The position numbers were made by a program, and so were the translations under genes. Below are positions 8,805 through 17,146 of a DNA stretch of 64,000 nt, piece after piece (the first letter of the stretch is position 1; every line of letters begins with the position of its first letter). The notes below the pieces were generated by a model. It did no database searches, was not told the DNA's origin, and saw only the letters and a list, made by a program, of their open reading frames with translations. Source of the DNA: SABI01 sp963678555 (GTDB taxonomy: Bacteria; Spirochaetota; Spirochaetia; Sphaerochaetales; Sphaerochaetaceae); assembly GCA_963678555.2 (NCBI GenBank), contig OY782871.2, forward strand, positions 496,001-560,000, read 5' to 3'.

Positions 8805-9358
8805 GCATAGGCTCCTTCCGGTCTCTCCCCGACGTGTGCCGAGATGCCGTATCCAGCTATTCTACCACGGCTGAAGCAAACGAGAAAGAAAAATGTTGCG
8901 GTTTGTTGCAATGCCCCCCCCCCGTGTAAAGTAAAATGCACGTTTTTCTTTACCATTTTCACACCTTCAGTATTCCAGGCAAGCAGAGTTCGGGCTTGAG
9001 CTCTGCTTGAACCGCCATGCGAGGGGTCATACCTGTGCGTGGTATGATGAATTTGCAGGCACACAGTAAGCAGTTTTCCTGAAGCACGGTACGGATTTTT
9101 TATGAACTCATCACAATGAGTATTTTCTGTACAACAGTATGCTCTCATAAATTTTTGAATTCCGAAAAGTTACCACAATATTGAAAATTTTATGGCGGCA
9201 TGCGAACAAAGATGCAGGTACCGCATATCTTTGCAGGGGTGAGTGCATGATTATGCAATCAATGTATATTTTGGAATTGCCTCTGCAGAGGTGAAAACCA
9301 TGAAGGAAGTGTCCAGGAGCAGCAGCAGCCTTTCATTCCCTCTTGATCAGCTAACTTC
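8805..9358. other. Intergenic region with a G10 tract, no gene seen
   Basis: No gene is supported in these 554 bases. Read on the minus strand, a TTTACA hexamer directly precedes a run of ten G residues (forward C at 8914-8923), about 110 bases before the NCS2 start. A better -10 candidate, TAGAAT, lies nearer the gene. The end next to the AlbA gene holds small inverted repeats such as TGCATGATTATGCA at about 9242-9255. Confidence 0.5.
8914..8923. repeat. Homopolymer C10/G10 tract
   Basis: Ten consecutive C residues on the plus strand, G on the coding strand of the NCS2 permease gene. Such tracts are prone to slipped-strand length change. It directly follows a TTTACA hexamer on the minus strand. 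Confidence 0.8.
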
Positions 9359-11026
9359 TCAGTCTTTCACGAGCCAGTACCCGTATCTTTTCCCGTTTTT
9401 CCGTTCTATGAGTCCACTCTCAACTAAACGAGAGAGTATCCGCTTCAAAGTTGCTACAGATATTCCGACGTATTCAGAGAGCTCTTTCTGCGAAAGAGAA
9501 GGGTTCTCCCGTAGAAGAGAGAGAACTTTCTGACGGGAAGTCTCTCCTGAATCCCTCACCTGATATTCATGAGTATCACCAGCAATACCACCGACTTTTG
9601 TCGTAGCTGCTTCACTCAGAGGAATGGTCGTTCTAAAGATATCACCTTCCTGAAAAGAAGGAGTACCACCAGAATACAGTTTTGTATATTTGTATGTGTT
9701 TCTCATTCCTGAGCCCAATTCATCCGCAAGACCGATTTCGCGGAAAACCTTCGAGATCGGAGGGTTCTTCGGGTATGGTTCAAAACTTGAGATATCTAGA
9801 AGTCCGATACCATGAGCCCGGTTACTGTTCTCCGTATACATCCGATCCTTTTCAATCACAAATTTTGCGACATAGGCACTCGAATAATCTCTATGGGCGA
9901 GAAAATTGGAAATGATTTCGCGAAGGATCTTATCCCTTGCACTGACACTCTGCATCCCTTCCATAACAAAAATATCATTCAGATGTTTCTCACCGAATGC
10001 GATAAGCCTGTCAAAGCTATCAATGAGATTTGTTATTATCACGTTTCGATCATCATATCGGTCTGTATGAAAGACTCTGAAGAGTGCATCTGTTTTATGA
10101 TGGGCAAGTACTGAGATGATAACATTATCAGAACCGAAAAGAAGAATGGCAGCAAGAGTAATACCGTCATCACCGGTTTCAGGATTTCTGAGAATAAGTC
10201 CCGTACTACGCAGCATCTCCTCATCACTCATTCTCAACCAGGGATGATCATACACCCGGGTTGTGGCCATTTTCCTCGCCCGTTCTATCAGGTCACTTCT
10301 CAGATCTTCAAGAGACAGTCTCGGATATACTTTATTCACGTAGTATGTATCCTGTTTCCTTGCATATAGCTGATACACAAGATTCTCATTATCCGTGATA
10401 TCGATATCAGAATCATAATTACGATCAAATATTCTTCCACTACACCGAGAAACATTCTGAGAACGGGGCACCTGAATAACGAGAATAATCTTCCCTCCAT
10501 ACTCATATTCTACAGGTTTTATATAGAGAGGAGGATTCATTTTATTTCTATTATTGATAGCAGTAACAAAATCTTTCTTCATATCAACAAGATAGTTTGG
10601 ATTAACTCCTGTTATTTCCCCATTATCTTTCACTCCCAGAAACATATAGCCTCCTTCTCGATTAGAGAAAGCACACACGCTTTCATAGACACTCGAAGGG
10701 ATATCAGTTGCTGATCTTTTAAATTCCACTTTCTGATTTTCTCCTCCTTTAATCAAAGAAAGAAGCTCATCTGTCAGTTTCATGATTTCGACCTCCAATT
10801 CATCCTCGCTATTTCCGGAAGGCGTATTGTATGTGAATTCAATATTTCTATTCGCACAATACTGGTGAATCATATTCAACGCCATGGTATTGGGCATCGT
10901 CCACCCGTTTTCCCAACGATTCACCGTGGCGTAACTGACCCCCAGCTCTTCTGCCAGTCTGCTCTGTGTAAAGCCCAGAAAATTCCGTAATGAGTAAACA
11001 GCCTGTGAAAAAGATATCAAATTCAT
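9359..11026 (-). CDS. XRE-AlbA_2-ATPase-winged-helix regulator (Schlafen-like)
   Basis: A 555-residue four-part protein. Residues about 5-60: XRE-type helix-turn-helix (LAEELGVSYATVNRWENGW). About 95-215: AlbA_2/Schlafen-like putative DNA-binding domain (VEFKRSATD at about 100, then SNREGGYMFLGVKDNGEITG). About 300-470: the ATPase-like C-terminal domain of this family, with ISNFLAHRDYS at about 370-380 and GLADELGSGMRNTYKY. About 490-555: winged helix (LSQKELSEYVGISVATLKRI). AlbA_2 plus NALxHRDY proteins are usually transcription regulators or linked to mobile elements and defence; the N-terminal XRE domain is an unusual addition. The gene looks richer in A+T than its neighbours and starts 55 bases after a perfect tandem array, which together suggest an acquired locus. 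Target unknown. Confidence 0.85.
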   Translation of the reverse strand: MNLISFSQAVYSLRNFLGFTQSRLAEELGVSYATVNRWENGWTMPNTMALNMIHQYCANRNIEFTYNTPSGNSEDELEVEIMKLTDELLSLIKGGENQKVEFKRSATDIPSSVYESVCAFSNREGGYMFLGVKDNGEITGVNPNYLVDMKKDFVTAINNRNKMNPPLYIKPVEYEYGGKIILVIQVPRSQNVSRCSGRIFDRNYDSDIDITDNENLVYQLYARKQDTYYVNKVYPRLSLEDLRSDLIERARKMATTRVYDHPWLRMSDEEMLRSTGLILRNPETGDDGITLAAILLFGSDNVIISVLAHHKTDALFRVFHTDRYDDRNVIITNLIDSFDRLIAFGEKHLNDIFVMEGMQSVSARDKILREIISNFLAHRDYSSAYVAKFVIEKDRMYTENSNRAHGIGLLDISSFEPYPKNPPISKVFREIGLADELGSGMRNTYKYTKLYSGGTPSFQEGDIFRTTIPLSEAATTKVGGIAGDTHEYQVRDSGETSRQKVLSLLRENPSLSQKELSEYVGISVATLKRILSRLVESGLIERKNGKRYGYWLVKD

Positions 11027-11081
11027 CTATATAATATTATAGCATATGTTATCTCATTTCTCCCGTTTTATTATAGAAATA

Positions 11082-11478
11082 GAGTTCCAATAGCTCATTC
11101 CGGAGTTCCAATAGCTCATTCCGGAGTTCCAATAGCTCATTCCGGAGTTCCAATAGCTCATTCCGGAGTTCCAATAGCTCATTCCGGAGTTCCAATAGCT
11201 CATTCCGGAGTTCCAATAGCTCATTCCGGAGTTCCAATAGCTCATTCCGGAGTTCCAATAGCTCATTCCGGAGTTCCAATAGCTCATTCCGGAGTTCCAA
11301 TAGCTCATTCCGGAGTTCCAATAGCTCATTCCGGAGTTCCAATAGCTCATTCCGGAGTTCCAATAGCTCATTCCGGAGTTCCAATAGCTCATTCCGGAGT
11401 TCCAATAGCTCATTCCGGAGTTCCAATAGCTCATTCCGGAGTTCCAATAGCTCATTCCGGAGTTCCAATAGCTCATTC
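11082..11478 (-). repeat. Perfect 21-bp tandem array, 18.9 copies
   Basis: The unit GAGTTCCAATAGCTCATTCC plus G (21 bp, plus strand) is repeated 18 full times plus 19 bases, with no difference between copies that I can see. Because 21 is a multiple of three, reading frames persist. On the minus strand two frames stay open through the whole array: one from ATG at 11476 gives 18 MSYWNSG heptads (140 residues, ending at 11054), and one from GTG at 11480 gives RNELLEL heptads with leucines spaced as in a coiled coil (143 residues, ending at 11049). GGAG lies 6 bases before the ATG. The array ends about 55 bases upstream of the XRE-AlbA_2 gene, so it forms that gene's leader or promoter-proximal region. 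Confidence 0.97.
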
Positions 11479-11480
11479 AC

Positions 11481-12201
11481 TTCTCCAGCCCTCTTTCAGC
11501 TTTACAGGAGACATCCCTGATCTTCTTATGGAACTTTCACACCCTTCTCAGAATTTTCTCTGAAGTAGTCATGAGGACACTGCTTACGGTCCCGTCCCTG
11601 TCTGCCCAGGGTGATAAGGAAGAACGGGGCGGATAAGAGTGGGATTCATATCAGAGAGAGCATGATGAACAGGACGGGTGGAGCCAGTTAACACTCACCT
11701 CCAGTATTAAGACCACCGGTAATGAAGATGCTGCCTCGGATCCTGGAGTACATCCACACCTTGATCAGATCCTTCCTCTCGACGAGATGCGTACCCTTGC
11801 AGGAAAGAGTGCAGGTACTACGGTAGGTGCTGATCTTTGTGGACATACCAGTACCCCTGCTTCTTGTTGAAGGTGGTAATCATTTTCGGCTCTGAAAGTT
11901 TCCTGTTCTTCTCTAACATGCATGATATATGCATGCAACCATAAAGGTCTCTTTAGTAGAAAGAATTAGATCAATTTCTCATTCCCCTGTTCTAATTTGG
12001 GAAGGGATTTAGGAAGATACGATCAGGTGCTCTCCCGTATCTTCCGGCTTTCGGTCATAAAGTGGTACAGTAGCGATCTCTTCCCCGGATCGGAGAACAG
12101 CTCGTGGAGATCTACCAGAGATACGGAATCAAGGTGGGGACCCCTGAAAATAACCGGCTTCAGCATCAGTATCGCCTCGCGATAGGGTTTGTTGCATCAA
12201 G
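11481..12201. other. Gene-poor stretch with coding-like fragments
   Basis: No intact gene is supported in these 721 bases. Protein-like fragments are visible: on the minus strand around 11700-11926, one frame starting MHVREEQETFRAENDYHL runs about 54 codons and a neighbouring frame gives GTHLVERKDLIKVWMYSRIR, as if a small gene had been frameshifted; on the plus strand, 12098-12204 reads EQLVEIYQRYGIKVGTPENN and stops. A palindromic TGCATGATATATGCATGCA lies near 11920-11937. I read this as a decayed accessory region, possibly linked with the neighbouring array and AlbA gene. Confidence 0.35.
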
Positions 12202-13311
12202 CTAGATGCCCAGACAGATGCCCATATCCCTGGCGCTTTGGATGAGATAATGGTCCTCGGGAACGTATTTCTTTCCTGTGACTACTTCCGCAAGAGGAAC
12301 AGGTACAATATCAGTTCCCCGGACACTCATCATATAACCCCAGGCACATTTGGCAACTTCCTGAGCACAGCGTGCCCCGAGAGCAGTGGAGAGAACTCTG
12401 TCACGCGCAGAAGGTGTTCCCCCACGCTGAACGTGTCCGAGTATGGTGACCCGGGTTTCCTTTCCGGTCTGTTTTTCCAGGACTTCAGCCAGTCTCGCAG
12501 TACGAACTGAAAGATAGCTCTCAACCTGATTCTGTATCGCTTTGAGCATATCATCCTTTTCAACGTTCATTGACTCCAACTGCCTCTTCGCCTTGCTGAA
12601 TACACTCTGAGGAACGGCTCCTTCGGCTACCACGACAATACTGAATCTTTTACCCTGTTTCGTACGTGTCATGATCGCCTCAGCGATCTTCCCCTCATCA
12701 AAAGGAAGTTCCGGAAGGAGAATGACATCGGCTCCTCCGGCAACACCTGCCTCAAGCGCCAGCCAGCCTACCCTATGCCCCATCGTCTCAAGAATAATAA
12801 CACGGTGATGAGAACTCGCGGTGGAGTGAAGACGGTCCACGGCTTCGGTGGCAATCGACAGAGCAGTATCGAAGCCGAAAGTCACATCCGTACCAACAAC
12901 ATCGTTGTCGATGGTCTTGGGAAGGGTCATGATATTCAGTCCCGCTTTCGCGAGATGATAGGCGTTCTTCTGAGTCCCTCCGCCCCCGAGACAGATCAGA
13001 CCGCTCAGGTGATTCTTCTGGTAATTCTCGACCATCGCCTGCGTCATATCGAGAGTTTTGCCCCCGACGGGCATCTTATTGGGTTTGTCACGGCTGGAAC
13101 CGAGGATAGTTCCTCCGGCAGTCAGAATATTTGAAAGACGCTCATCATTGAGGTGTATAAACCGATTTTCCATCAGCCCGCGAAACCCGTCATTAAATCC
13201 GATTAGCTTGTAGCCGTAGCGGTGGTTCAGGGTCTTCCCTATCGCGCGGATAGCCGCATTCAGCCCCGGGGTATCCCCTCCAGAGGTGAGTATTCCAATC
13301 AGTTTTTCCAT
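12202..13311 (-). CDS. 6-phosphofructokinase
   Basis: About 369 residues from the ATG at 13309-13311, chosen because AAGGGG lies 5-9 bases upstream and MEKLIGILTSGGDTPGLNAA is the normal start of the family; an upstream extension of 15 residues is unlikely. The enzyme phosphorylates fructose 6-phosphate in glycolysis. PKTIDNDVVGTD carries the catalytic aspartates and GHVQRGGTPSARDR the substrate site. The nucleotide loop reads LICLGGGGTQKNA, where classical PfkA has GGDGS: the Asp that helps bind Mg-ATP is Gly here. Whether the donor is ATP or PPi cannot be settled by eye. It follows ppk1 by 44 bases and probably shares its transcript. Confidence 0.92.
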   Translation of the reverse strand: MEKLIGILTSGGDTPGLNAAIRAIGKTLNHRYGYKLIGFNDGFRGLMENRFIHLNDERLSNILTAGGTILGSSRDKPNKMPVGGKTLDMTQAMVENYQKNHLSGLICLGGGGTQKNAYHLAKAGLNIMTLPKTIDNDVVGTDVTFGFDTALSIATEAVDRLHSTASSHHRVIILETMGHRVGWLALEAGVAGGADVILLPELPFDEGKIAEAIMTRTKQGKRFSIVVVAEGAVPQSVFSKAKRQLESMNVEKDDMLKAIQNQVESYLSVRTARLAEVLEKQTGKETRVTILGHVQRGGTPSARDRVLSTALGARCAQEVAKCAWGYMMSVRGTDIVPVPLAEVVTGKKYVPEDHYLIQSARDMGICLGI

Positions 13312-13355
13312 ATCAACCCCTTGATCGTATCTGCGTTGTGTCATTGTACCACACA

Positions 13356-15416
13356 TCAGTCAGCAGCGGGGAGGCAGCTCCTGAAATAATCATACAGCGA
13401 CTCTTGTGCACGATGCGTCACACCGTCACGATTCTCGACGGGGAGATTGAAGCTCTCACTCTCAAGATGAAATGAGGAGTGGTTGTCGCGCATCAGGTGT
13501 TCAAGGACGACATCAAGCTCCTGCTTGATATGGTGTTCCTTGATCGGTACGACAACTTCTATCCGGTTGTCCAGATTCCGTTCCATCAGGTCTGCAGAGC
13601 CGATAAAATGCAGAGTATCACCGTTATTATGGAACCGGTAGATACGCGAGTGTTCGAGATACCGATCAATGATGGCGGTTCCTGTTATCGTGCCGGGTGC
13701 TATCCTGTCCCCATCGGTGACCAGGGTACAGATGCCGCGTACGAGCAGATGAATCCTGACTCCTTCCTCTGCAGCCTTCTGAAGCAGACGGATCATCTGT
13801 GCATCGACGATATTGTTGAGTTTGAGAACGATCTCACCCGTTCCTCCAGCCTGAACAGCAGCAATCTCCTTCCTGATCAGAGTACTGAGCTTTCTGCGGG
13901 TCGTAAAAGGAGAGACGATGAGAGTTCTGAATGATGCCATGACAAAGCCCCGTTCAAGGACATCGAACACCTGGATCAGATCCTTGCTCGTCTGTTTATC
14001 GCTTGTGAGAAGAATATGGTCCGTGTACATACGTGCTGTGGATTCATTGAAGTTACCAGTCCCGATGAAGGAGATATATTTCTTGTTCCGCCCTTCCGTG
14101 TAGACGATGGTACCGATCTTCGAGTGGACCTTCATCCCCTCAACACTGCTGATAAGAGTGACATTGGACTCCCGTGAGAGCTTATCAGCCCATGAAATGT
14201 TAATCTCCTCATCAAAGCTTGCCTGAATCTCTATGAAAATGATGACCTTCTTCCCGTTCCTGGCCGCATTTATCAGTGCGTTAATCACCCGGGAACGCTC
14301 GGTAACCCGATAGAGCGTCATATAGATGGTGTAGACCCTTGAATCTAGGGCGGCTTCCCTGAGCAGATCAACAAGATAATCGAACGAATGGTAGGGAACT
14401 GACAGAAGGACATCCCGTTGCTCTATCTGCGGGATGAGCGGTCTGTTATGGTTGATTGCATAATGTGGAAGAGGATTCTGAGCAGGAAAATAGAGTGAGT
14501 TGATATCGATGCGGGGAAACCCGAGAAGGTCCCGGGCGTTGTGATATTTCCCTCCGGAGAGAATAATGGGAGCTGAATCAAAATCTCCTTTGTCCTTGAG
14601 AAGTCTCAACAGCGGTTCAGGTATCGTCCGGTCATACACAAATCGTATCGGCAGCCCCCTGCTGCGCTGTTTGATTGACGTGGAGATCTTCTCATAGATG
14701 CTTTTCGTTATCTCCTCGGAAATATCGTATTCTCCGTCACGGGTGATCTTGATAGTGTAAGCTGTATACGTGTCGTAGTCGAAAATATGAAATATTTCAT
14801 GCAGGTGAAGTCTGATCACATCATCGAGCATGATGAAGAACTTCCCTTCTCCGCAGGAGATGGGAATATACCGTGGAGAAATATCCGCTGGAAGCTTGAT
14901 GAGAGCATACCTGTGCTCGTTGCGTACGCTCGAGTACATATCAATGGCCAGGTACACAGTTATATGCTTCAGATAGGGAAACGGTATATGAGAGTCTAGC
15001 AGAATTGGATAGAGTAGACCTCGCACATGTTCTTCAAAATATGCGTGAACATACTCATACTGCTCATCAGTAAGGGTCTTTTCATCAACGATGTAGATAT
15101 CATGGCGCCGCATCTCTTCGAACATATACATAAGAGCGGTATCAACCCGTTCACTCATTCGCCGCACTTCCTTTTCAATGTGCTTGACCAGAGATCTCGG
15201 TTTGACGTTCCGCGGTGATGGATGGTGCTCACTGTCCACGATCATCTTGTTCAGAGCACCTACCTTAGTTGAATAGAATTCATCAAGATTACTTGAGAAT
15301 ATTCCTATGAATTTCAGCCGTTCCATCAGAGGTATACTGCGGTTCTCGGCTGTCAGAAGAAGGCGTTCATTGAAACTTAGCCATCTGAGTTCTCTACTTA
15401 GATACGTCTTGTCCAT
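13356..15416 (-). CDS. ppk1: Polyphosphate kinase 1
   Basis: A 686-residue enzyme that reversibly makes polyphosphate from ATP. The four-part Ppk1 layout is clear: N-terminal domain (SRELRWLSFNERLLLTAENR at residues 5-25, then FSSNLDEFYSTKVG), a head domain, and two phospholipase-D-like catalytic domains. The autophosphorylated His is H431 in EGMKVHSKIGTIVYTE, followed by FIGTGNFNES; the second-domain His is in YLEHSRIYRF, with FIGSADLMERNLDNRIEVV near the end. Length matches the family. Transcribed with phosphofructokinase downstream. Confidence 0.97.
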   Translation of the reverse strand: MDKTYLSRELRWLSFNERLLLTAENRSIPLMERLKFIGIFSSNLDEFYSTKVGALNKMIVDSEHHPSPRNVKPRSLVKHIEKEVRRMSERVDTALMYMFEEMRRHDIYIVDEKTLTDEQYEYVHAYFEEHVRGLLYPILLDSHIPFPYLKHITVYLAIDMYSSVRNEHRYALIKLPADISPRYIPISCGEGKFFIMLDDVIRLHLHEIFHIFDYDTYTAYTIKITRDGEYDISEEITKSIYEKISTSIKQRSRGLPIRFVYDRTIPEPLLRLLKDKGDFDSAPIILSGGKYHNARDLLGFPRIDINSLYFPAQNPLPHYAINHNRPLIPQIEQRDVLLSVPYHSFDYLVDLLREAALDSRVYTIYMTLYRVTERSRVINALINAARNGKKVIIFIEIQASFDEEINISWADKLSRESNVTLISSVEGMKVHSKIGTIVYTEGRNKKYISFIGTGNFNESTARMYTDHILLTSDKQTSKDLIQVFDVLERGFVMASFRTLIVSPFTTRRKLSTLIRKEIAAVQAGGTGEIVLKLNNIVDAQMIRLLQKAAEEGVRIHLLVRGICTLVTDGDRIAPGTITGTAIIDRYLEHSRIYRFHNNGDTLHFIGSADLMERNLDNRIEVVVPIKEHHIKQELDVVLEHLMRDNHSSFHLESESFNLPVENRDGVTHRAQESLYDYFRSCLPAAD

Positions 15417-15680
15417 GATATAACTCCTTTGAACGAGGCTTACCGGATTTCATAGTAGCCCTTCAATGTCCACCTGTCCACAATCAAACACACTGGAGAA
15501 TATGAGTAAACCATGAATTTTCCTGTATGCTGCTAGCAAAAACGACGAAGAAGTAAGGTAATCATTTGTTTAATCAATAATTATGGTGTACGATAGAAGT
15601 ATGAGAGGGAGGCCTCACCCTGCTCGAGATTCGGTATCAACACGTCTTCCTCTCACATATCTGTTTAGACGGGAGGATCT

Positions 15681-16073
15681 ATGAACACAAATACCATGAG
15701 AAATGCTCTACTCATTTCAATCGCTGTTGTCCTGGGGATGATTGTGATTGTCATGCTTCTATCAATCGGAGAACCCACTACATTCAAACGGGTAATAACC
15801 TTCATCTTCGTTCTCGGTCCGATAGCATACCTCATCCTGTTGTGGATGAGAACCTTGCATCTCATGCGAGCGGACTCTCCCGCTGCAGCCACCGCACCTC
15901 CGGCGGGACAGGACTCCGTCGTCCTGTACCACACAGGGCAGATATGTGAGGAACCCGGGACATACCGATGCACCGAACATGCATCCAGAGAAGTAACCAT
16001 GAACGAGGGAAAGAGATTCCCTCCCTGTAAGGGCGAAGGTAAAGGTCACTCTGCCGACTGGATACGCATCTGA
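15681..16073 (+). CDS. Small membrane protein with a zinc-ribbon-like C-terminus
   Basis: A 130-residue protein with two hydrophobic helices (about residues 8-30 and 37-57), then a Pro/Ala linker and a C-terminal tail GTYRCTEHASREVTMNEGKR followed by FPPC and HSADWIRI. This tail resembles small zinc-ribbon or YjzC-like segments of the pattern PGxYRCxxC...FPPC, but the usual second Cys of the first pair is His here. GGGAGG lies 6 bases before the ATG. It stands alone, divergent from ppk1. Function unknown. Confidence 0.65.
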   Translation: MNTNTMRNALLISIAVVLGMIVIVMLLSIGEPTTFKRVITFIFVLGPIAYLILLWMRTLHLMRADSPAAATAPPAGQDSVVLYHTGQICEEPGTYRCTEHASREVTMNEGKRFPPCKGEGKGHSADWIRI

Positions 16074-16518
16074 ACATGCTAAGCATGATGTAGTTGAGCC
16101 GCTACACAACAGTTGTCCGCAATTACTCCTACGGTTCCGGAGCTTCAGAAGGGTATCCTACTCAGGTTCGTTGCTTTCGTGCTCTTCTTCATGTTTTTTC
16201 CGTGTGGAGTACCTGTAGTTGAGTCACTCATTGAACATACCTCGTTATTCAGTGTTGGAAGGGCTGTGGCACTTTTCTGTCCCTGTTGAAGGAAGGCGGC
16301 TACATGATGCGATGATTGATTACCCGGTCCATGGTATCCCTTTGAACCGGAGAGCAGCCTTTCATCATAGCATGATGTGTATACATACTGCAGACCCGCA
16401 GGAATCCTGGATGATATCTGATATATCATGAAATGGTTACGGGGTTACATTGAACCTTGATAGACCATATCAAGTGTACCGGGTACAGACGCCTCGAATG
16501 AATCAAAAGCTGCTCTGG

Positions 16519-17005
16519 TCACGATACGTTCTGTGGATTATCTGCAGGAAGAACACGCCACGGATCAGATTCCTTCAGCATCAGACGAATCTCGTTCAGC
16601 GAAGCCTTCTGAGCTTCATCACTGCTTGCCGGCCAGGCAAAGGTCCCTTTGTTCTCAAGTCATCTGGTCATCTCCCGGAACCCGTCTCAGATTTCCTTCG
16701 CTGGTACCTTCTGGTAATTCGATGGAAACAGGTCGGTCATTCACTTTCAGAGAACTGGTCTGTTCACGTATGAACGGGGATACACCCGTATGTGTTAGCA
16801 GAACGAGGAAGTGGGTACAAGCTCTTCCTGATTGATGGCAACTTGATGCCGGTACCGTTTCAGCCAGTCATTCATGGTTGATTGTAAAAACTCCTGTTCT
16901 GCCACGTAGGACCTGATAATCAGCCCCTGCTGAACCCTCTTAAAGACACGCTCTCACGTGATTTCGCTTCTCTCGCTCACGATAATTTTTTCGTCTGTCT
17001 TTCAT
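16519..17005 (-). pseudogene. Decayed IS66-type tnpA and tnpB remnants
   Basis: Several frames, in the order expected for IS66, carry family-like pieces. MKDRRKNYREREKRNHVR from 17005, then after a frameshift RVFKRVQQGLIIRSYVAEQE with STMNDWLKRYRHQ (16795-16950), fits the TnpA helix-turn-helix; DRPVSIELPEGTSEGNLRRV fits its C-terminal part; and FAWPASSDEAQKASLNEIRL ending at 16519 fits the FPWPxxxEEAxxISxExLxxLL region of TnpB. No transposase TnpC and no clear terminal repeats were found. The family call rests on motif memory and needs a profile search. Confidence 0.45.
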
Positions 17006-17097
17006 CAGGACCTCCGCCTTCAGCGTGGCAGAGGTTCGCAGTATTCACCAGTGGCGGCAGTTTGACGCTTCCAGTGAAACCACGGTCGTACAGTTTG

Positions 17098-17123
17098 TAA
17101 AAGGCCACCCCGAAGGGTGGCCT
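17098..17123 (-). terminator. Terminator of the triple-nucleotidase gene
   Basis: On the minus strand AGGCCACCC-TTCG-GGGTGGCCT forms a perfect 9-bp stem with a stable UUCG tetraloop, followed by TTT. It lies 24 bases beyond the stop codon at 17147. Confidence 0.9.
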
Positions 17124-17146
17124 GTACGTTAATTCGTAATATTCTG

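Larger units (their letters stand above)
16074..17146. other. 1.07-kb region without intact genes
   Basis: Apart from the IS66-like remnants (16519-17005) and the terminator at 17098-17123, I see no gene. Open frames on both strands between 16145 and 16500 have no family features or good ribosome sites. One further plausible coding scrap on the minus strand, about 17020-17095, reads LYDRGFTGSVKLPPLVN and suggests the decayed element began further upstream. Confidence 0.4.

Noticed and set aside
8801..9148. A 115-codon open frame on the minus strand upstream of the NCS2 gene
   Set aside because: It overlaps the poly-G tract and the NCS2 start, its translation is rich in Cys, His and Arg without any domain, and no ribosome site precedes it.
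11082..11478. CRISPR array
   Set aside because: Units are 21 bp and directly abut with no unique spacers, so this is a simple tandem repeat; no cas genes are near.
12190..12220. GCATCTAGCTTGATGC as terminator of the phosphofructokinase gene
   Set aside because: The stem is only 5 bp and no T run follows on the minus strand.
16145..16835. Several open frames on both strands after the 130-residue membrane protein
   Set aside because: They overlap each other in antisense, have no motifs, and part of the segment is better explained by minus-strand IS66-like remnants.
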